Shown in pieces: positions 34,449-46,290 of a stretch of DNA of 64,000 nucleotides. A program made the position numbers and the translations under genes. How positions within the stretch are numbered: position 1 is the first letter of the stretch; each line of letters starts with the position of its first letter. The notes below the pieces were generated by a model. The model worked only from the letters and a program-made list of their open reading frames with translations, was not told where the DNA came from and did no database searches. The DNA is from Tigriopus japonicus (Eukaryota > Arthropoda > Copepoda > Harpacticoida > Harpacticidae). The stretch is taken from contig CM021315.1 of the NCBI GenBank assembly GCA_010645155.1, forward strand, positions 10,040,472 through 10,104,471. Reading direction: 5' to 3'.

Positions 34449-35249
34449 ATGACGAACTCCGGTCCAATCTTGAAATACGCCAAGGGTTTAAATGTGGCCG
34501 ACCAAAAGGACATCCTACTCAAGGCTGAGGATTTGTACCACCGAATCTCAGCTGAATCTAAGTTTTCCGCCTTGAAACTGAGTGGTTCTTGCCAAACCGT
34601 GATCAGTTTGCATTTGGCCTCCAAAATTTGTGGCAGACCCATTCAGGACCTCAAGTCAATCACTAAATCGGCGGGCTTATCCAAGGTCAAGTACCAGAAC
34701 GTGTTACGCAATGTCGAATCCGCTTTAGATTTGGAAGAGGTCATCAGCATCGACGAGATCTGCGTTCAATTAGGTTGTTCCCAAATCCGACAAAAGGCGG
34801 CAACTTACTTGAAACAATATCAAAGCGTGTTTCTTAGCAAATTGTCGGCATCCAGAAGGGATGGTGTTAATTTTGATAAAGCAATTTACCCTTGTTCCGC
34901 CATTCTGGCCGTTTGTAAGGCTGATAAAGGAATGCGGGTAGATAAAGATAAATTGTCAGATTTGAGTGGCACCACCAAAGTCGATTTGGATAAGATGGCG
35001 GCTGAAATCTTGGCCGCACAACCTCAAACCCAGTTACAAACGCCTTCGAAGAAGAAAGCCGTTAAATCTTTGGTCCAAGCCGTTTTAACTCGAACCATGG
35101 AAAACGACGATATTGTTCCTGATACTCCTGGCAAGAAACAAAAAAGGTTCAATGACGATGAAGACGATGATGAAGATGACTGCGCATTCAATCGGGAGGA
35201 CTACGAGGTGTGGAAGATGAAAATATTAAAACTCGCTGGCCTCGTTTAA
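34449..35249 (+). CDS. ORC6: Origin recognition complex subunit 6
   Basis: A single-exon, 266-residue ORF. Two TFIIB-like cyclin folds are recognisable: the first with LLKAEDLYHRI, TVISLHLASKICG and LSKVKYQNVLRNVE, the second with YPCSAILAVCKADKGMRVDKDKLSDLSG. A Lys-rich linker, an acidic DDEDDDEDD run and the C-terminal ORC3-binding helix EDYEVWKMKILKLAGL follow. ORC6 binds DNA and loads MCM2-7, and acts in cytokinesis. ATG 34449 is chosen as the first Met; the upstream open codons have no ATG. Convergent with GPD1, 96 bp between stop codons. Confidence 0.93.
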   Translation: MTNSGPILKYAKGLNVADQKDILLKAEDLYHRISAESKFSALKLSGSCQTVISLHLASKICGRPIQDLKSITKSAGLSKVKYQNVLRNVESALDLEEVISIDEICVQLGCSQIRQKAATYLKQYQSVFLSKLSASRRDGVNFDKAIYPCSAILAVCKADKGMRVDKDKLSDLSGTTKVDLDKMAAEILAAQPQTQLQTPSKKKAVKSLVQAVLTRTMENDDIVPDTPGKKQKRFNDDEDDDEDDCAFNREDYEVWKMKILKLAGLV

Positions 35250-35345
35250 AAAATCGTACATATATTTTTATTCATTCAAATTTATCCATAACTTTTATTA
35301 CCCAACCTAGTGTTGAAGGGGTTGGAGTTGGGGATTAAATGCAAA

Positions 35346-36422
35346 CTACAATCGCGCATCGAATTGGATCATGTGTTCAGGATGCTGGCGAAGTTGATTG
35401 ATAAAATCTGCGGGCTTTTGGTCTCCGATACAGATCTTGTGTACCGAAGTAAACAGAGGGAACTGATCTTCCATACCCTTGGCCTTGAGTACAAAGTTCA
35501 CTTCAGCCGCGGTTTCAGGCCCTTGAAGGCGTTGACCGTTGAGCATCTCTTTTTCGAGTTCCTCAATCGACTTGTTGGAAGTTACAAAGGCTTCAGAAAC
35601 GCGACGATTTCGACCGCCATAGCACGTGGTGATCAGATCAGCCACACCGCAGCTTTCGAAAAAGGTCGAGAGCTTAGAACCGGGATAAAACACCTCGGCG
35701 TAACGGATCATTTCCATCAGACCGAGTCGAATGACGGCAGCCTTTGTATTGTCGCCATAGTTAAGGCCGTCGACGAATCCAGCGCCGCACGCCACTATGT
35801 TCTTTAGCGCGCCGCAAATTTCCACGGTCTTGGCATCATCCACGACAACCACGCGGAAATTCGGCGTCTGAAACATGGTTTGAAGCCACTTGCCGTCTTT
35901 GGCAGCATCCACGGCCCCAATCGTCGTTTCGCAAAACTTATCCGCTGCGACTTCACCGGCCAAATTCGCCCCCATTAAGACGGAGACGGGAATGTTCAAG
36001 AGCTCTTTAATGACCACGGAGATGAGCTCGATTCCTCCACTAGGCACGATATGGAAGCCCTTGATGAGCGAGATCCCTTGAGCGGAAGGTTTCAGTTTGC
36101 CCTTCAATGGCGTCAGACTTCTCTCCAAGAACTGATGGGGAATAACGAAGATCAGGATGTCGGCCTCTTGGCAAGCCGTCACGATATCGGGTACGGCCAC
36201 CACGTTCTCCGGCAGTTTCTTGCCCGGCAAGTACTTGACGTTCTCATGTTGAGTGTTGATGATCTCGGTCAATTTTTTGCCCTCAATCATCTCTTCAAAA
36301 ACCCACATGCGAACTTCGGGGTCGAACTGATCCTTGTGAGTCGCCGCATTCTGACCCACGATCCGGGCAATGGCCGAACCCCAATTTCCAGAGCCCACGA
36401 TTGTAATCTTTTTAGCTGCCAT
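35346..36422 (-). CDS. GPD1: Cytosolic NAD+-dependent glycerol-3-phosphate dehydrogenase
   Basis: A single coding exon, 358 residues. The Rossmann NAD motif [10 protein letters not shown] is at residues 10-19, followed by [15 protein letters not shown], the catalytic-lysine region [17 protein letters not shown], and NRRVSEAF (phosphate-binding Arg). It interconverts DHAP and glycerol-3-phosphate for the NADH shuttle and lipid synthesis. An acceptor CTGTTTCAG sits at about 36463-36455 in the 5' UTR, so a non-coding first exon is likely. AATAAA (minus) lies about 50 nt after the stop (35299-35294). Confidence 0.97.
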   Translation of the reverse strand: MAAKKITIVGSGNWGSAIARIVGQNAATHKDQFDPEVRMWVFEEMIEGKKLTEIINTQHENVKYLPGKKLPENVVAVPDIVTACQEADILIFVIPHQFLERSLTPLKGKLKPSAQGISLIKGFHIVPSGGIELISVVIKELLNIPVSVLMGANLAGEVAADKFCETTIGAVDAAKDGKWLQTMFQTPNFRVVVVDDAKTVEICGALKNIVACGAGFVDGLNYGDNTKAAVIRLGLMEMIRYAEVFYPGSKLSTFFESCGVADLITTCYGGRNRRVSEAFVTSNKSIEELEKEMLNGQRLQGPETAAEVNFVLKAKGMEDQFPLFTSVHKICIGDQKPADFINQLRQHPEHMIQFDARL

Positions 36423-38042
36423 GATGTCGTGGAATGAGCGCTGTAGAGTCGAATCTGAAACAGAGATCGTGAATCGAATGACTGACGGTTCAAGAGTTCA
36501 TTCACAAGTGTGTTGGAGAACAAATTTTTGCCTAGCTTGTCGATATTGTACACTACGTCGATCGACGTAAGCACTCTCTCATGTCCAAGGTAAGTGAGCT
36601 TTGGCGTCGTTGGGTGAAAAAATGGCTGGATATCCGGTCTGAGCTCTTCCATAATCGAGTCATTCACATGATCTCGTTCGTACATATTTGCCAATTCCAT
36701 CGAGAAGATGTGCTCAAACCGGACAATCCTGTTTAAATGTTCCGCTGCTTTCGCTCTAGGATCAACAAAACAAACATGCGTGCTTGCTTACATTAAACAC
36801 AACTCTTTTTGTTCCGCTAGATTCTATCTTTCTATCTTCTTCTGATTCTGTCTTACTATAACTTTTCAAACGGATCGATTAGTTCGAATGTAATCTTAGA
36901 AACTCGTTTGTCAACCGATAACACTAGATTCGAGAACTGAAGACCGACAATGCAAGCAGATCTTACTTGCTCGATGGACTAATGCGAACTTCCATTGAAA
37001 GCTGACACAGGAAGCAGACCACTGGAAAAGACACTGAAGACCTGGAACACGCACTTTCATCATGGTCTCGTTTTTGGAACAGCAACTACATGAGCTGTCC
37101 AAAAGAACCTTGCGAAAACTCGAGGCAACCCAGAAGAAAGCGAAGAGGTTCTAAAGCCTGCTGCGAGAAAGCTACAAGGAATTTCATGAATTGGCGGGTT
37201 TTTAATTCCCTTTCTAGCAGATAGTTCATGATGACCTTCTTAGGGTTCGATTCCATTTGTCAGCACTCAACTCCCAAGAGACAATTAGGCTAATGAATTG
37301 TTAAGCTAATCAAACAATGAGCCCACGTCAAGTGTAGGAACCAATGTGGGGGACATACAATGACCGAAAAAGTCCTGGCGATGTAACCTTGTTAAATGGA
37401 TTGGCAAAGAAATCGCATTGATGGAAGCAATTTTCAGTGTTGTTGAACTTTCTCTGTGCAAGTTAGGGTGTCTGCGCACAAGGAAAACGAGCCAAATGTC
37501 CAAACGGTCCATACCTTTTTCCCTTGTCTGCAAGCTAAATGATTTAGTTATGTAAGTCAGCGTCACCAGGTGGTTTCTAGCCGACGCTGCCAAAAGTTGT
37601 TGAAATACTGGGAATTACGAGCCCTCATTGCCATTTTTGAAATCCCATAATGCCATAGTCTGCCCCTTTCGATTGAAAATATTCTTGTTTCGGTCATTTC
37701 ATCTTGGTTTTTTCCGTACTACTTTTTTCTATTTGATCTATTCTATCGTATTGTTTATTATTGTGTTCTAGGTAGAAGTATGAAGTATTTCTGTTTATAT
37801 TCCGTAACTTGAATAGTGATCTGTGCTTACAAATCGTAGTAAAAATGTTCAATAGCAATGGTTTTATTTTTAAGGCGTTTAAATTGTGCATTCCCACATG
37901 CAAGTTGTACATGTATCTGACAACGAAAACCGGAGACAACAAACATAATTAACTTTATCAGATCACGCAACTTGCATGGCCAATTTTGTACCGAAATAGT
38001 ATCAATATTCCGAAATATAAGGCCATTTTTTGAGCAAAAAAA

Positions 38043-38092
38043 TAGGGCAACTTCGAGCACTATAATGAATATTATAGAGCTCTAGGGCAACT
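38043..38092. repeat. Hairpin flanked by 10-bp direct repeats
   Basis: Arms GAGCACTATAAT (38055-38066) and ATTATAGAGCTC (38071-38082), 11 of 12 paired, with direct repeats TAGGGCAACT at 38043-38052 and 38083-38092. Resembles a minimal terminal-inverted-repeat element with a duplication, or chance in AT-rich DNA. Confidence 0.4.
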
Positions 38093-38195
38093 ATTTTTCC
38101 TCAATGGCGCTATATTTTTTGGGAATGACATTCTTTCGACAAATTCACACTATCTTAATTTTTTTGTAGTTTAAAAACGCATGTTATGTTTTAAC

Positions 38196-38216
38196 ACTGT
38201 ATTTTAAAAATACAGT
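38196..38216. repeat. 21-nt palindrome
   Basis: ACTGTATTTT and AAAATACAGT arms around a single A. Perfect dyad, function unknown. Confidence 0.7.
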
Positions 38217-39132
38217 TAATTCCCTGTAGTGGCTCCATTTTCTCCCAAAGTGATTCCCAACTATTCATTAGTGGGAGAAAAATGTAAAAATCATCCTTCC
38301 CCCTATAAAACCGTCTATTGGATAAAAAAACGGGGAAAAAGTGTGTGTACTTAAACATTTTTGTCAAAATCGGTCTATTATTATTCGACCGTGCTGGCAA
38401 ACATTAAAATGTTTTCAAAGAACAAGGAAAATCAAACCAATCGCAGGTGCTCTGTAAGAGTATTTTTACATCAGAGACATTTTTTGGACGCGCTAAGCGC
38501 TTTAAAAAGCACATTTGTTCGGTTTTAGCCATTATTTAAAGACTTTTCGTTTTAATATCTTTTCTGTACCCAGGAAAGTGATGGAGCTCTCTTTACCCAA
38601 AGAAGGAAACGACAGAGTAAGTCTATTTCCAGCCATTTAGAAAACTTCATTCGATCCATTGTTTTTGTTTAGTGAAGCTGAACTAAAAAATAAAACAGGA
38701 AAGCCCAAAAAATGAAAAATAAATTCTCAACCAGACGAAGTATTCTTGATATTCGGATGCAACAACTAGAGACGTTAGATGAAAGCCTCTCTAGCAACAA
38801 CCAAAAAACCTTTCAAACCAATAGAATTTGTCTTATCATCTTTAAGCAGTGCCTAAGGATGGTTTTTACCATCTTTTTCTCTAAATCAAACTCTAAGTAT
38901 AAATGAGAAAGCAGTCTACCCTCTCACGTCTTTTTCCTTATTGGGTGTCTTCTCTCGCTCTCATGTAGAACCTGTTCCAGAGAGGGCCATGAATGACGTC
39001 GTCGATCGATGAGACGATGAGCATTTGGTGACGTGACACCAACACAATCATCCACCCGGCACTTCTAGTTCTTCTTCCGCAAACTACCCGCAGTAATTTG
39101 TGCCACCGTCAGTACAAAAGCTCTCATAACAA

Positions 39133-41096
39133 ATGCTCCGAACCATCGGGTTAGGTTTTTCTACCGGAATTCTCATCGCTTTCCTGGCTCATTTTTATCG
39201 CCCAGAAACAACTTCGTTCTGGTTCTCCAACCGATCCGACAAGGAGCGTCTGGAAAATGTGCTCAAAGCATTAGTTTGGCAAGAGCAGTCCGTGCAAATT
39301 CCTGATCTCTCACAGACAACCTCCCCAACCAAGCCCCGGATTGCTATCGGATTCGGGGCTTGCCATGATTTATTTGTCGATGCGAGTTTCATGTTTTCTG
39401 GAGAGGATCCACCTGACACGCCCGAACATGTCAATGATATCACCACTTATACCGAATTCCAGAGCGTTTTTACTTACTTCTTCCAACATGGAGCGGCTGC
39501 AGAGTACGGCAAACTAGTTAGTACTTGAAAGTCATGGGTTAATTGAAAAGATTGAATGATTCTAATTGATGGGTTTAGGAGGTTTGTGCCCGAGGACAAC
39601 TTGTTTGAGAGGTTAGTGGCGAAAGCGGAGAAAGACCCCGCCCATCGGTATGCTTTGGGTGGCAATGCCCCGGTGATGGCCTTGAGGTTTGCCCAAGAAG
39701 GAGCTGAAGTCCTTTTGGCGGGTCGAATGACCCAAACTTTACAGAAAGTACTACCTCCTACAATTACTTTAGCGGGATCGGACAATGTAGACAAGGATGA
39801 TATTCATTTGATCCTGGAGTACAAACGGAACCAAGTTTGGCAACAATATCAGAGCCCTCGTGCCAATAGGTAACCTAATATATTTCGATTAAAAAACCTT
39901 GTGATTCTCTATAAAAACATCACCCTCTTCTAATTTTTAGATTCATCGTGCATAGTGATGTCAATAATCCGATGGTCAGTTCTTTGGAAGATTTTGAGAG
40001 GGCCTTGGACGGTTACAACCCCAACCTGTTTTTAGTGAGCGGACTGCAAATGATGGACAACTTTCCATTCCAACAAGGTGAGCGAATGGCTCGTTTGATG
40101 AAGATCCAAACTCTCATGAAACGCCAGCTCATGACTCAGACTCGGATTCATTTCGAAATGGCCTCATTTGTGGATGAATCGCTTCTCAGCGAGCTCACAC
40201 AGCACGTGATCCCTTATGCGGATTCTTTGGGGATGAATGAGCAAGAATTGCCAAATCTCCTTTCCATGTTGAAACATGGAAACATCAGCTATGTTTCTGA
40301 TTCCAACCCCCGAATTGCAGTTGTTCTTGGTAAGACTTCAGTATNNNNNNNNNNNNNNNNNNNNNNNNNNNNNNNNNNNNNNNNNNNNNNNNNNNNNNNN
40401 NNNNNNNNNNNNNNNNNNNNNNNNNNNNNNNNNNNNNNNNNNNNNNNNNNNNNNNNNNNNNNNNNNNNNNNNNNNNNNNNNACATCAGTTATGTTTCGGA
40501 TTCCAACCCCCGAATTGCAGTTGTTCTAGGTAAGACTTCAGTATTAGTCGATCTACTTATTGATCTTGGCCTTAAAACCGAGCTAATAATTTCGTTCGCA
40601 GATCAAATGAGGGAAGTGTACAAAGCTTTGGGCTCTTTCAATTATCAAATCAACGGACCTCGTCCCTTGACACGTCTCCATGTCCACACTTTGGCATATC
40701 AAGCGTTCCTGGTAAAGAAGGGTAGTTTTTGGAGGAACACTCGCGTAGCTGCGGCCAAGGCCAGTCTCACGGCCAACCGTCATGTATGCGCATCTACCAA
40801 GGTAAAATCTTAACACTCAATCTAATCGAATTCTCAAACCAATGAAATCTGGCCTTTTTGTCTAGATTGATTTGGAGAAGGCCTTTATCATAATGGATGA
40901 TAGCTTTTCAACCTCCACGGATCGCGAGAAAGGCACCCGAATCACTTTCGATGATCAACGTCCTGTGGCTTGTTGGACTGAGGACAACCTTGATATTCAA
41001 TTCTGCATCGCGCCCAATTTGGTGTGTTCGGAAGCTCAGCAAACTGCTGGAGGCGGAGACAACATTTCGGCCGCAGGACTCATCTTTCAAGTTTAG
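39133..41096 (+). CDS. ADPGK: ADP-dependent glucokinase
   Basis: Exons 39133-39503, 39579-39869, 39941-40329, 40602-40801 and 40866-41096 fit in phase to 493 residues. The start has a hydrophobic helix (IGLGFSTGILIAFLAHFY), the ER membrane anchor typical of metazoan ADPGK. Core motifs are GFGACHDLF, GAAAERF (restored across intron 1), YALGGNAPVMA, DIHLILEYK, LFLVSGLQMM and HFEMASF; near the end AGGGDNISAAG is the ribokinase-fold catalytic GxGD loop. It phosphorylates glucose with ADP. Exon 3's end appears twice around a gap (40282-40344 and 40482-40544); the first copy is used here. Confidence 0.93.
40282..40544. repeat. 63-bp direct repeat flanking a 137-N gap
   Basis: Copies at 40282-40344 and 40482-40544 differ at 3 of 63 positions and include the same exon end and GTAAG donor. 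The offset is 200 bp, not a multiple of three, so the second copy would break the reading frame. An unmerged allele at a scaffolding gap is the simplest explanation. Confidence 0.85.
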
Positions 41097-41452
41097 CTTT
41101 CAACGCCTATTCTGTCTTGATATTGCCGTCAAATTGCTGTGATAAAAGAATACATTTATGTAGAGTAATTTAATGCTCACAAGGAAGTAGGAAGATCGTC
41201 TTAGCATGAAATCAACAAAAATCCCTCGTATTCTTGGAATTGGACCCAATCCAAAAGATACGGGAAAGTGAGAGGGTTAGGACAAGCATGCACGAAGCAT
41301 CATGCTCTTTTCTTTCATGTGCCCGAGGAACAGGGAGCAAAGTAAGAAAGCGAGTGAGCGAATGGGAAGAACACAAGGAACAAATATTGCCCTCAATAAG
41401 TTTCTCCATCTGCCACAAACATCTCCAGGGCATATCATTGCAAATAAAGAAC
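41097..41452. other. Spacer ADPGK / SLMAP
   Basis: 356 bp between two genes on the same strand. It must hold the ADPGK 3' end and the SLMAP promoter/5' UTR. No canonical AATAAA seen before SLMAP's upstream sequence; nothing else. Confidence 0.5.
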
Positions 41453-44304
41453 ATGAGTGCAAAGGCCGTTTTGGTGGCCAAGGCCAATTCGCATCCCTTT
41501 GATGATCGAGCTCTGATTTTGGACGTGCCAACGAAAATCGGTCGCAGTCATAAAGATGACCAGGTGATTTCAATAAAGACTAACAATATGAATGGAACGA
41601 TTGATTTAAGACCTGTTCTCTCATAGGCCGAATCTGGCAATGGATTTTTCGATTGTAAGGTGCTCTCAAGACAACACGCCATTCTCATGTATGAGGATGA
41701 CAAATTCTACCTCATGGACACGGGAAGTAGTAATGGGAGCTTTGTGAACAACATTCGATTAAGTAAAAGTGGAGAGGAATCCAAGTTGACCCGTATCTAT
41801 ACCAACGATGTCCTTCGTTTTGGTTCAGATGTGGTGGATAAGGTGAGCGCTCTTGCGAATCAAAACTATGAAAACCATTGCTCTAAACTCGACTTTAAAC
41901 ATAATAGCAAAGACAAATCACGCAAAAGTGCGTGGTCATGAAGGTGAGGTTGTTTTATCCAGATGGACCTGAGGTCGAATCTCGCCCCTCCGAATCTCGA
42001 TTGTTTCGACCCAATGATTCCATGGAAGATCTCAGTGCTCTCACGCAAACATTGCAAGAGTCTCTGAGTCGTGAAAAGCATCTGGAGGACAAGATGATCC
42101 GGATTCGCGGGATGATCAGCAAGAACATTGGCAAAACACACACGGATCTTCTTCGATTGTTTGAGAACATGAAACAAGAGCTCATGAACAACGAGTTGAA
42201 CTTCAGTAAAGGAGTCAACACGGAGCTTGAAGCCTACCAAAAAGTAAATTACCGGGTGATTGAGCTTTAAACATCAATGATGATGATAAACTTGTTTCAT
42301 TGTGGATTTTAGATCATGTCAGAGAATGTGGAACTCCATAGAAGAGTTTCTGAGCAAGACAAAGTCCTTCAAGAGTTTCGACATTCGAATGAGTCCATGT
42401 CTAACCAGCAACAAGCGGATTCAATTGAGATTAATTCCCTTCGCAAAACGTGCCAACTTCAAAAGCAAACCATCGACTCCTTGGAAAAAGAGCTTCACAA
42501 TCTCCAAGATGAGCTCCATCACAACCGTTTGGAATCAGATGATCGCTACAACAATAAAATAAAGGAAATGGAACAAGCCAAGAAGGAGCTCATGGAAAAT
42601 TACGAGCAAGAAATGGCCAAAAACGAAGACATTTTCACGGAGGAACGAAACAAGATTCGAGAACAACTCTTGGAAGTCACTCGGAATGAAGCGAATTTGT
42701 TGAACAGGATTAAATGTCTGGAATCAGAGGAGCAATATTCTCATGCTGAGGTCGAAAAAGTTCTTATCCGTGAGCGAGAAGCCCAAGAATGCCGACAAAA
42801 GTTGGAAATCCAAGTGGAACAGCTCAAGAATCAAGTGGATCAGGCCGAAAACGCCTTGGAAGAGCAGAAATCCAAGGTGGTGATTCAACGATCGGAAGAG
42901 GACATTGAGCAGATAGCTAAACTCGAGGATCACATTGGAAAATTGCAACAAGATATTGCCTATCTGAAACAGGAGCTTTTGGAGGCTCGAGCCCGAAAAT
43001 CAGCTTCGGATGATGAATTACGCACGATCAAGGACAAATTGGAGACTCTGGAGAATTCGATCACTTCACTCACTAATGAAGGTGAAGATGATCGTCATCA
43101 GGCCTTCTTTAAGAGTCTTGTTTACAGAAAGTTCTGCTCCCTTTCTTTTCCAGGTCTGAGGCACAGGAAACAAATCTCAGATTTAAATGAGGCTTTGGAG
43201 GCAAAGTCCAAAGAAGCTGATCATTGGGAAAAGTTGGTGGCAGGAATGGAGTCCACTCTCTCTCAGGACGAGATGACCCGAGTTCAAATCCAGGACCTTC
43301 GAGATGAGCTTCATGGAGCTGAAAGTAAGCCAAAAAATATCATAGAACTATCCTCTTTCTCACGTGCTTCATTGTTATTTTTCGTTCGATAGGGAATTTG
43401 AAGCTTCGTCAAGAGGACCTGATTTATCTGAAGAACGAAATCAAGGCTCGAGATGAGACCATCCAGCAACTGGAGATTGATCTATCGTGCGTCCGAGGCC
43501 AGGTAACCAATGTCATGAGCCAGGTTATCCATGATTTGGAACACGACGACGACTTTCACGAGGATGATGGGAGTGATTCCGACACACTCACATATGTGGC
43601 CAGTGACGACGATGACGATGTCAATCGAGAGCCCGATGTTTTCGTGTCGGATCTGGAATGAGCACGAGTCAACATGGAAACATGAAATAAACGAGTTCAT
43701 TTTATGAGAGAAGCATTTGAAACCATTTTATCTTTAAGGTTCAAAATGCGGAGGAGGAGTTGCAGATCACGAAAGACGAGACCAGTTTTGTGACGGATAT
43801 CAAAGACGAGAACGCGCAACTAAAGCAGCGACTCCTGGATCTTCAAGATGAGTTTCATTATACACAAGATCAAGCCAACCATCTCACGGATGAATTAGCT
43901 CGACAACAAACCCTGTATTCTGAGCTCAAAAAGATGCGAGGTCGAGGGGATGAGATTGATCAAATTCAAGAATACAAACAGGTTCGTGGGACGCCAAGAG
44001 AAAGAAGTTCGTGACCGTAGCCCAAACGATTAATGGCAAATAATTTCAGGAGTTGAAGGCTCTCTACGAGCGCTTGTCGGAACTGGAACACCTGGAACAA
44101 CGTCAAAGGCAACAGATTCAAGCTATGGAGGAGGAAAAACGGAAAATGACGGCTGAAGTCACGGAAACGCGTCGTTTATTGGCCCGCAACCCGCATTTAT
44201 CACCCGCCGAGGCCGCGATGCACACCGTGGGCAATCTTAAAGTCTATGAACTGATCTTGGGCTTGCTTTTCCTTTTCGTACTCTTCACCTACGGGATCTT
44301 TTAA
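41453..44304 (+). CDS. SLMAP: SLMAP-like FHA/coiled-coil tail-anchored protein
   Basis: Exons 41453-41563, 41627-41842, 41908-42243, 42313-43081, 43154-43324, 43393-43502, 43739-43981 and 44050-44304 give 736 residues in consistent phase. The FHA domain is N-terminal (about residues 1-125: KIGRS, FDCKVLSRQHAIL, DTGSSNGSFVNN, IYTNDVLRFG). About 550 residues of coiled coil follow, and a C-terminal TM helix VYELILGLLFLFVLFTYGIF four residues or fewer from the end makes it tail-anchored. SLMAP is the STRIPAK subunit whose FHA domain binds phosphorylated MST1/2 (Hippo) and brings PP2A to them. The donor after exon 7 (CAG|GTTCGT) is weak. Intron 4 (43082-43153, 72 nt) has no in-frame stop, and intron 6 opens into an alternative acidic C-terminus. 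AATAAA at 44365. Confidence 0.93.
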
Positions 44305-44650
44305 TCCACAGAAAAAAGCAAAAGCACAACAATCTGGTTTTGGGCAGAAGCATGTTCTTCAATTAATAAATAGCGTGGTACTAAAGTAAAGTACGGCTTG
44401 AGCCGTCATGAATGATGTGGTATGCATGTGTGGTGTGTATGTGTAAGGGTAGGTGGGTGGGTCGGCTTGTTTGTGTACATGGGGAAAACTTAAACATGAT
44501 CTCGAGAAACCTGTGGCAAGGTTGAGACAGACCAACCTTCAGACTATTTATATAATACGATCGAGGTTAAACGAGTTGATGAATCACAGCCAGAGACGTA
44601 GCTTGAGGGAGTGCCTACCCTCGTGGTGAGCAAGATTGAGGCGAGATCCG
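44305..44650. other. Tail-to-tail spacer SLMAP / BRMS1L
   Basis: 346 bp with the SLMAP AATAAA at 44365 and a GT-rich run (about 44418-44475, TGTGTGGTGTGTATGTG...). No gene. Confidence 0.6.
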
Positions 44651-46290
44651 TCACACCGTGGTCTTCTTTCTCTGCGTCAAGGACTTCTTGATGGCCGTCC
44701 AGTCCTCCAGGATGTCATCCTCCGTCAGCATGTATACAATGTAGGGTCCAGTCACGGTCACGGGTTTCTTTCGCCGATCCGGATCCATGGGATCAGCTTT
44801 TCGTTTGCGGGATTTGCCGGATCGCTCCCACAAACCACTCGAGAGATCCACGTTCTGTTTGTCTTCTTCGAGGCGGTGAATCTTGTCCTCCAACTCGGCC
44901 TTGATCGAGTCCAGTAACAGACCTTTCTCGCTCTGCAATGCGTTCAAAGCCTCAAGTTTAGAAACTTTATCGCCGTTTTCGTTTGGATAGGCTTTTGAAT
45001 ACTGACCTCGTAGTTCTGATCGGTGGCTAGCATTTCGGCGTCGAACTTGCATTGGATATTGGCCAATCGAAGCTCCTTGAGCACCTGTCCTACTTCTAGA
45101 CGATTCCGCAAGTTCTCCTGGAGCTCTTCCAACGGTTGCAAGTACTCTGCCGCTTGACTGGCTCGCACATCGTTGAGCTTGATTTCGATTTGCGTGATAC
45201 GCTCACGATATAATCTAAAAAAACAGTCAGTAATTATTAAGAAACATAGTTCAAAATGAATTTGAATAGCAACATGTTTCTTTTATGTCAGGAAAACTCA
45301 TTGTTTCTTTGAGTTTTCGAAATTCGACTAAAATGCCTCAATATAGATGTGTGATAGATGCTGGTCTATCTGCCCGATATGATGTAATTGTACAATGGCT
45401 GTTTTTAAGTGGCTTGTTGCGTTTGACTTTCAGTCTAATCAGAACAAGAATGCCTAAAAATTTTAGGTTTTTGCCGAGCAGATGTTCGTTACTAAAGGAA
45501 TCTATGATCCGTTGTATTTTTAATCTTCTCCCTCTTTTTAGCAGTCTATGTCATTCCAAAATGTTATTAAAACTAGATTAAAAACGACCTTGATTCCTTC
45601 TTAATTATTTGAGTAATCCAAATAGATCACAAAGCAAATTCTTGAATTTTATGGCTCGAGTAGGCTCAACATGGAGCCGTTTCGCTCAGGAAATCGCCTA
45701 TTTCTTGCAACTTACTGTTCCCGGAGGATGGCAAACTGTTTTTCGAGGTCGGTCAAGTCATCGATGAACTCGTCGCGCTTCTTCTCGCAATCGCCCACGT
45801 CCACGTCCGAGCTATCCTCTTCCTCCTCGTCCTCTTCGTTATCCTCCTCTTGATCTTCGTCCTCGTCTTCATCCTCGTCTTCTTCGTCTTCCTCGTCCTC
45901 GCTGGATTCGCCCTCGGTTTCCTTGACCCGCTCATTAGAGGCGTGGCCACTCCGCCCTCCGGCATTTCCACTTGCACCGCCCGGCCGTCCTCGCCCACTT
46001 CGGCGAGCTCCCCCCGTATTGGCCGTTGCCCCGGTTCTGGAGGGCGGAGCGGGACTGGGCGGGGCCACGGGCGCTCGGGGCGTGTCCTCTTCCTCATCGT
46101 CCTCTTCATGCTCGTCTTCGTGATCGTCTTCGTCTTCTTCTTCATCGTTTTCGTCGTCGTCGCTCAAACCGGATTCGTCGAGATCCTCGCCGTCACTGGC
46201 CTCGTTGGGCGTGGCGCCCGCGCTAGAGGCGTGGCGACCATTGGCGCCCTTGGATTGGGCGGGTGAGCCGCCGGAGGCTTTGGGATTCAT
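44651..46290 (-). CDS. BRMS1L: BRMS1/BRMS1L-like Sin3-HDAC complex subunit
   Basis: Exons 46290-45716, 45214-45007 and 44932-44651 (phases 2, 0) give 354 residues. The N-terminal 160 residues are disordered with long Asp/Glu runs and a Gly/Arg-rich island. The Sds3-like domain follows: CEKKRDEFIDDLTDLEKQFAIL, REQLYRERITQIEIKL, a coiled coil to KIHRLEEDKQNVDLSS, then KRKADPMDPDRRKKPVTV and GPYIVYMLTEDDILEDWTAI. This order is diagnostic of BRMS1/BRMS1L, scaffolds of the Sin3-HDAC1 corepressor. Compared with human BRMS1L (323 residues) the acidic N-terminus is expanded and the C-terminal segment after DILEDW is nearly absent (ends SLTQRKKTTV). Intron 1 is 501 bp, intron 2 is 74 bp. Confidence 0.9.

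Larger units (their letters stand above)
36423..39132. other. Divergent intergenic region GPD1 / ADPGK
   Basis: 2.7 kb, AT-rich around 37.7-38.9 kb. Contains two hairpins (38055-38082, flanked by direct repeats; 38196-38216), an exon-like 43-bp segment at 38574-38616, and CRE-like TGACGTC/TGACGTGAC sites near 38993-39037 upstream of ADPGK. No gene supported. Confidence 0.5.

Noticed and set aside
38574..38616. 43-nt exon-like segment (CAG acceptor, GTAAGT donor, open frame with RRKR)
   Set aside because: No neighbouring exon on either side could be linked in phase and no family is recognisable.
45712..46226. Plus-strand ORFs opposite BRMS1L exon 1
   Set aside because: Shadow frames of the Asp/Glu codon runs on the minus strand.
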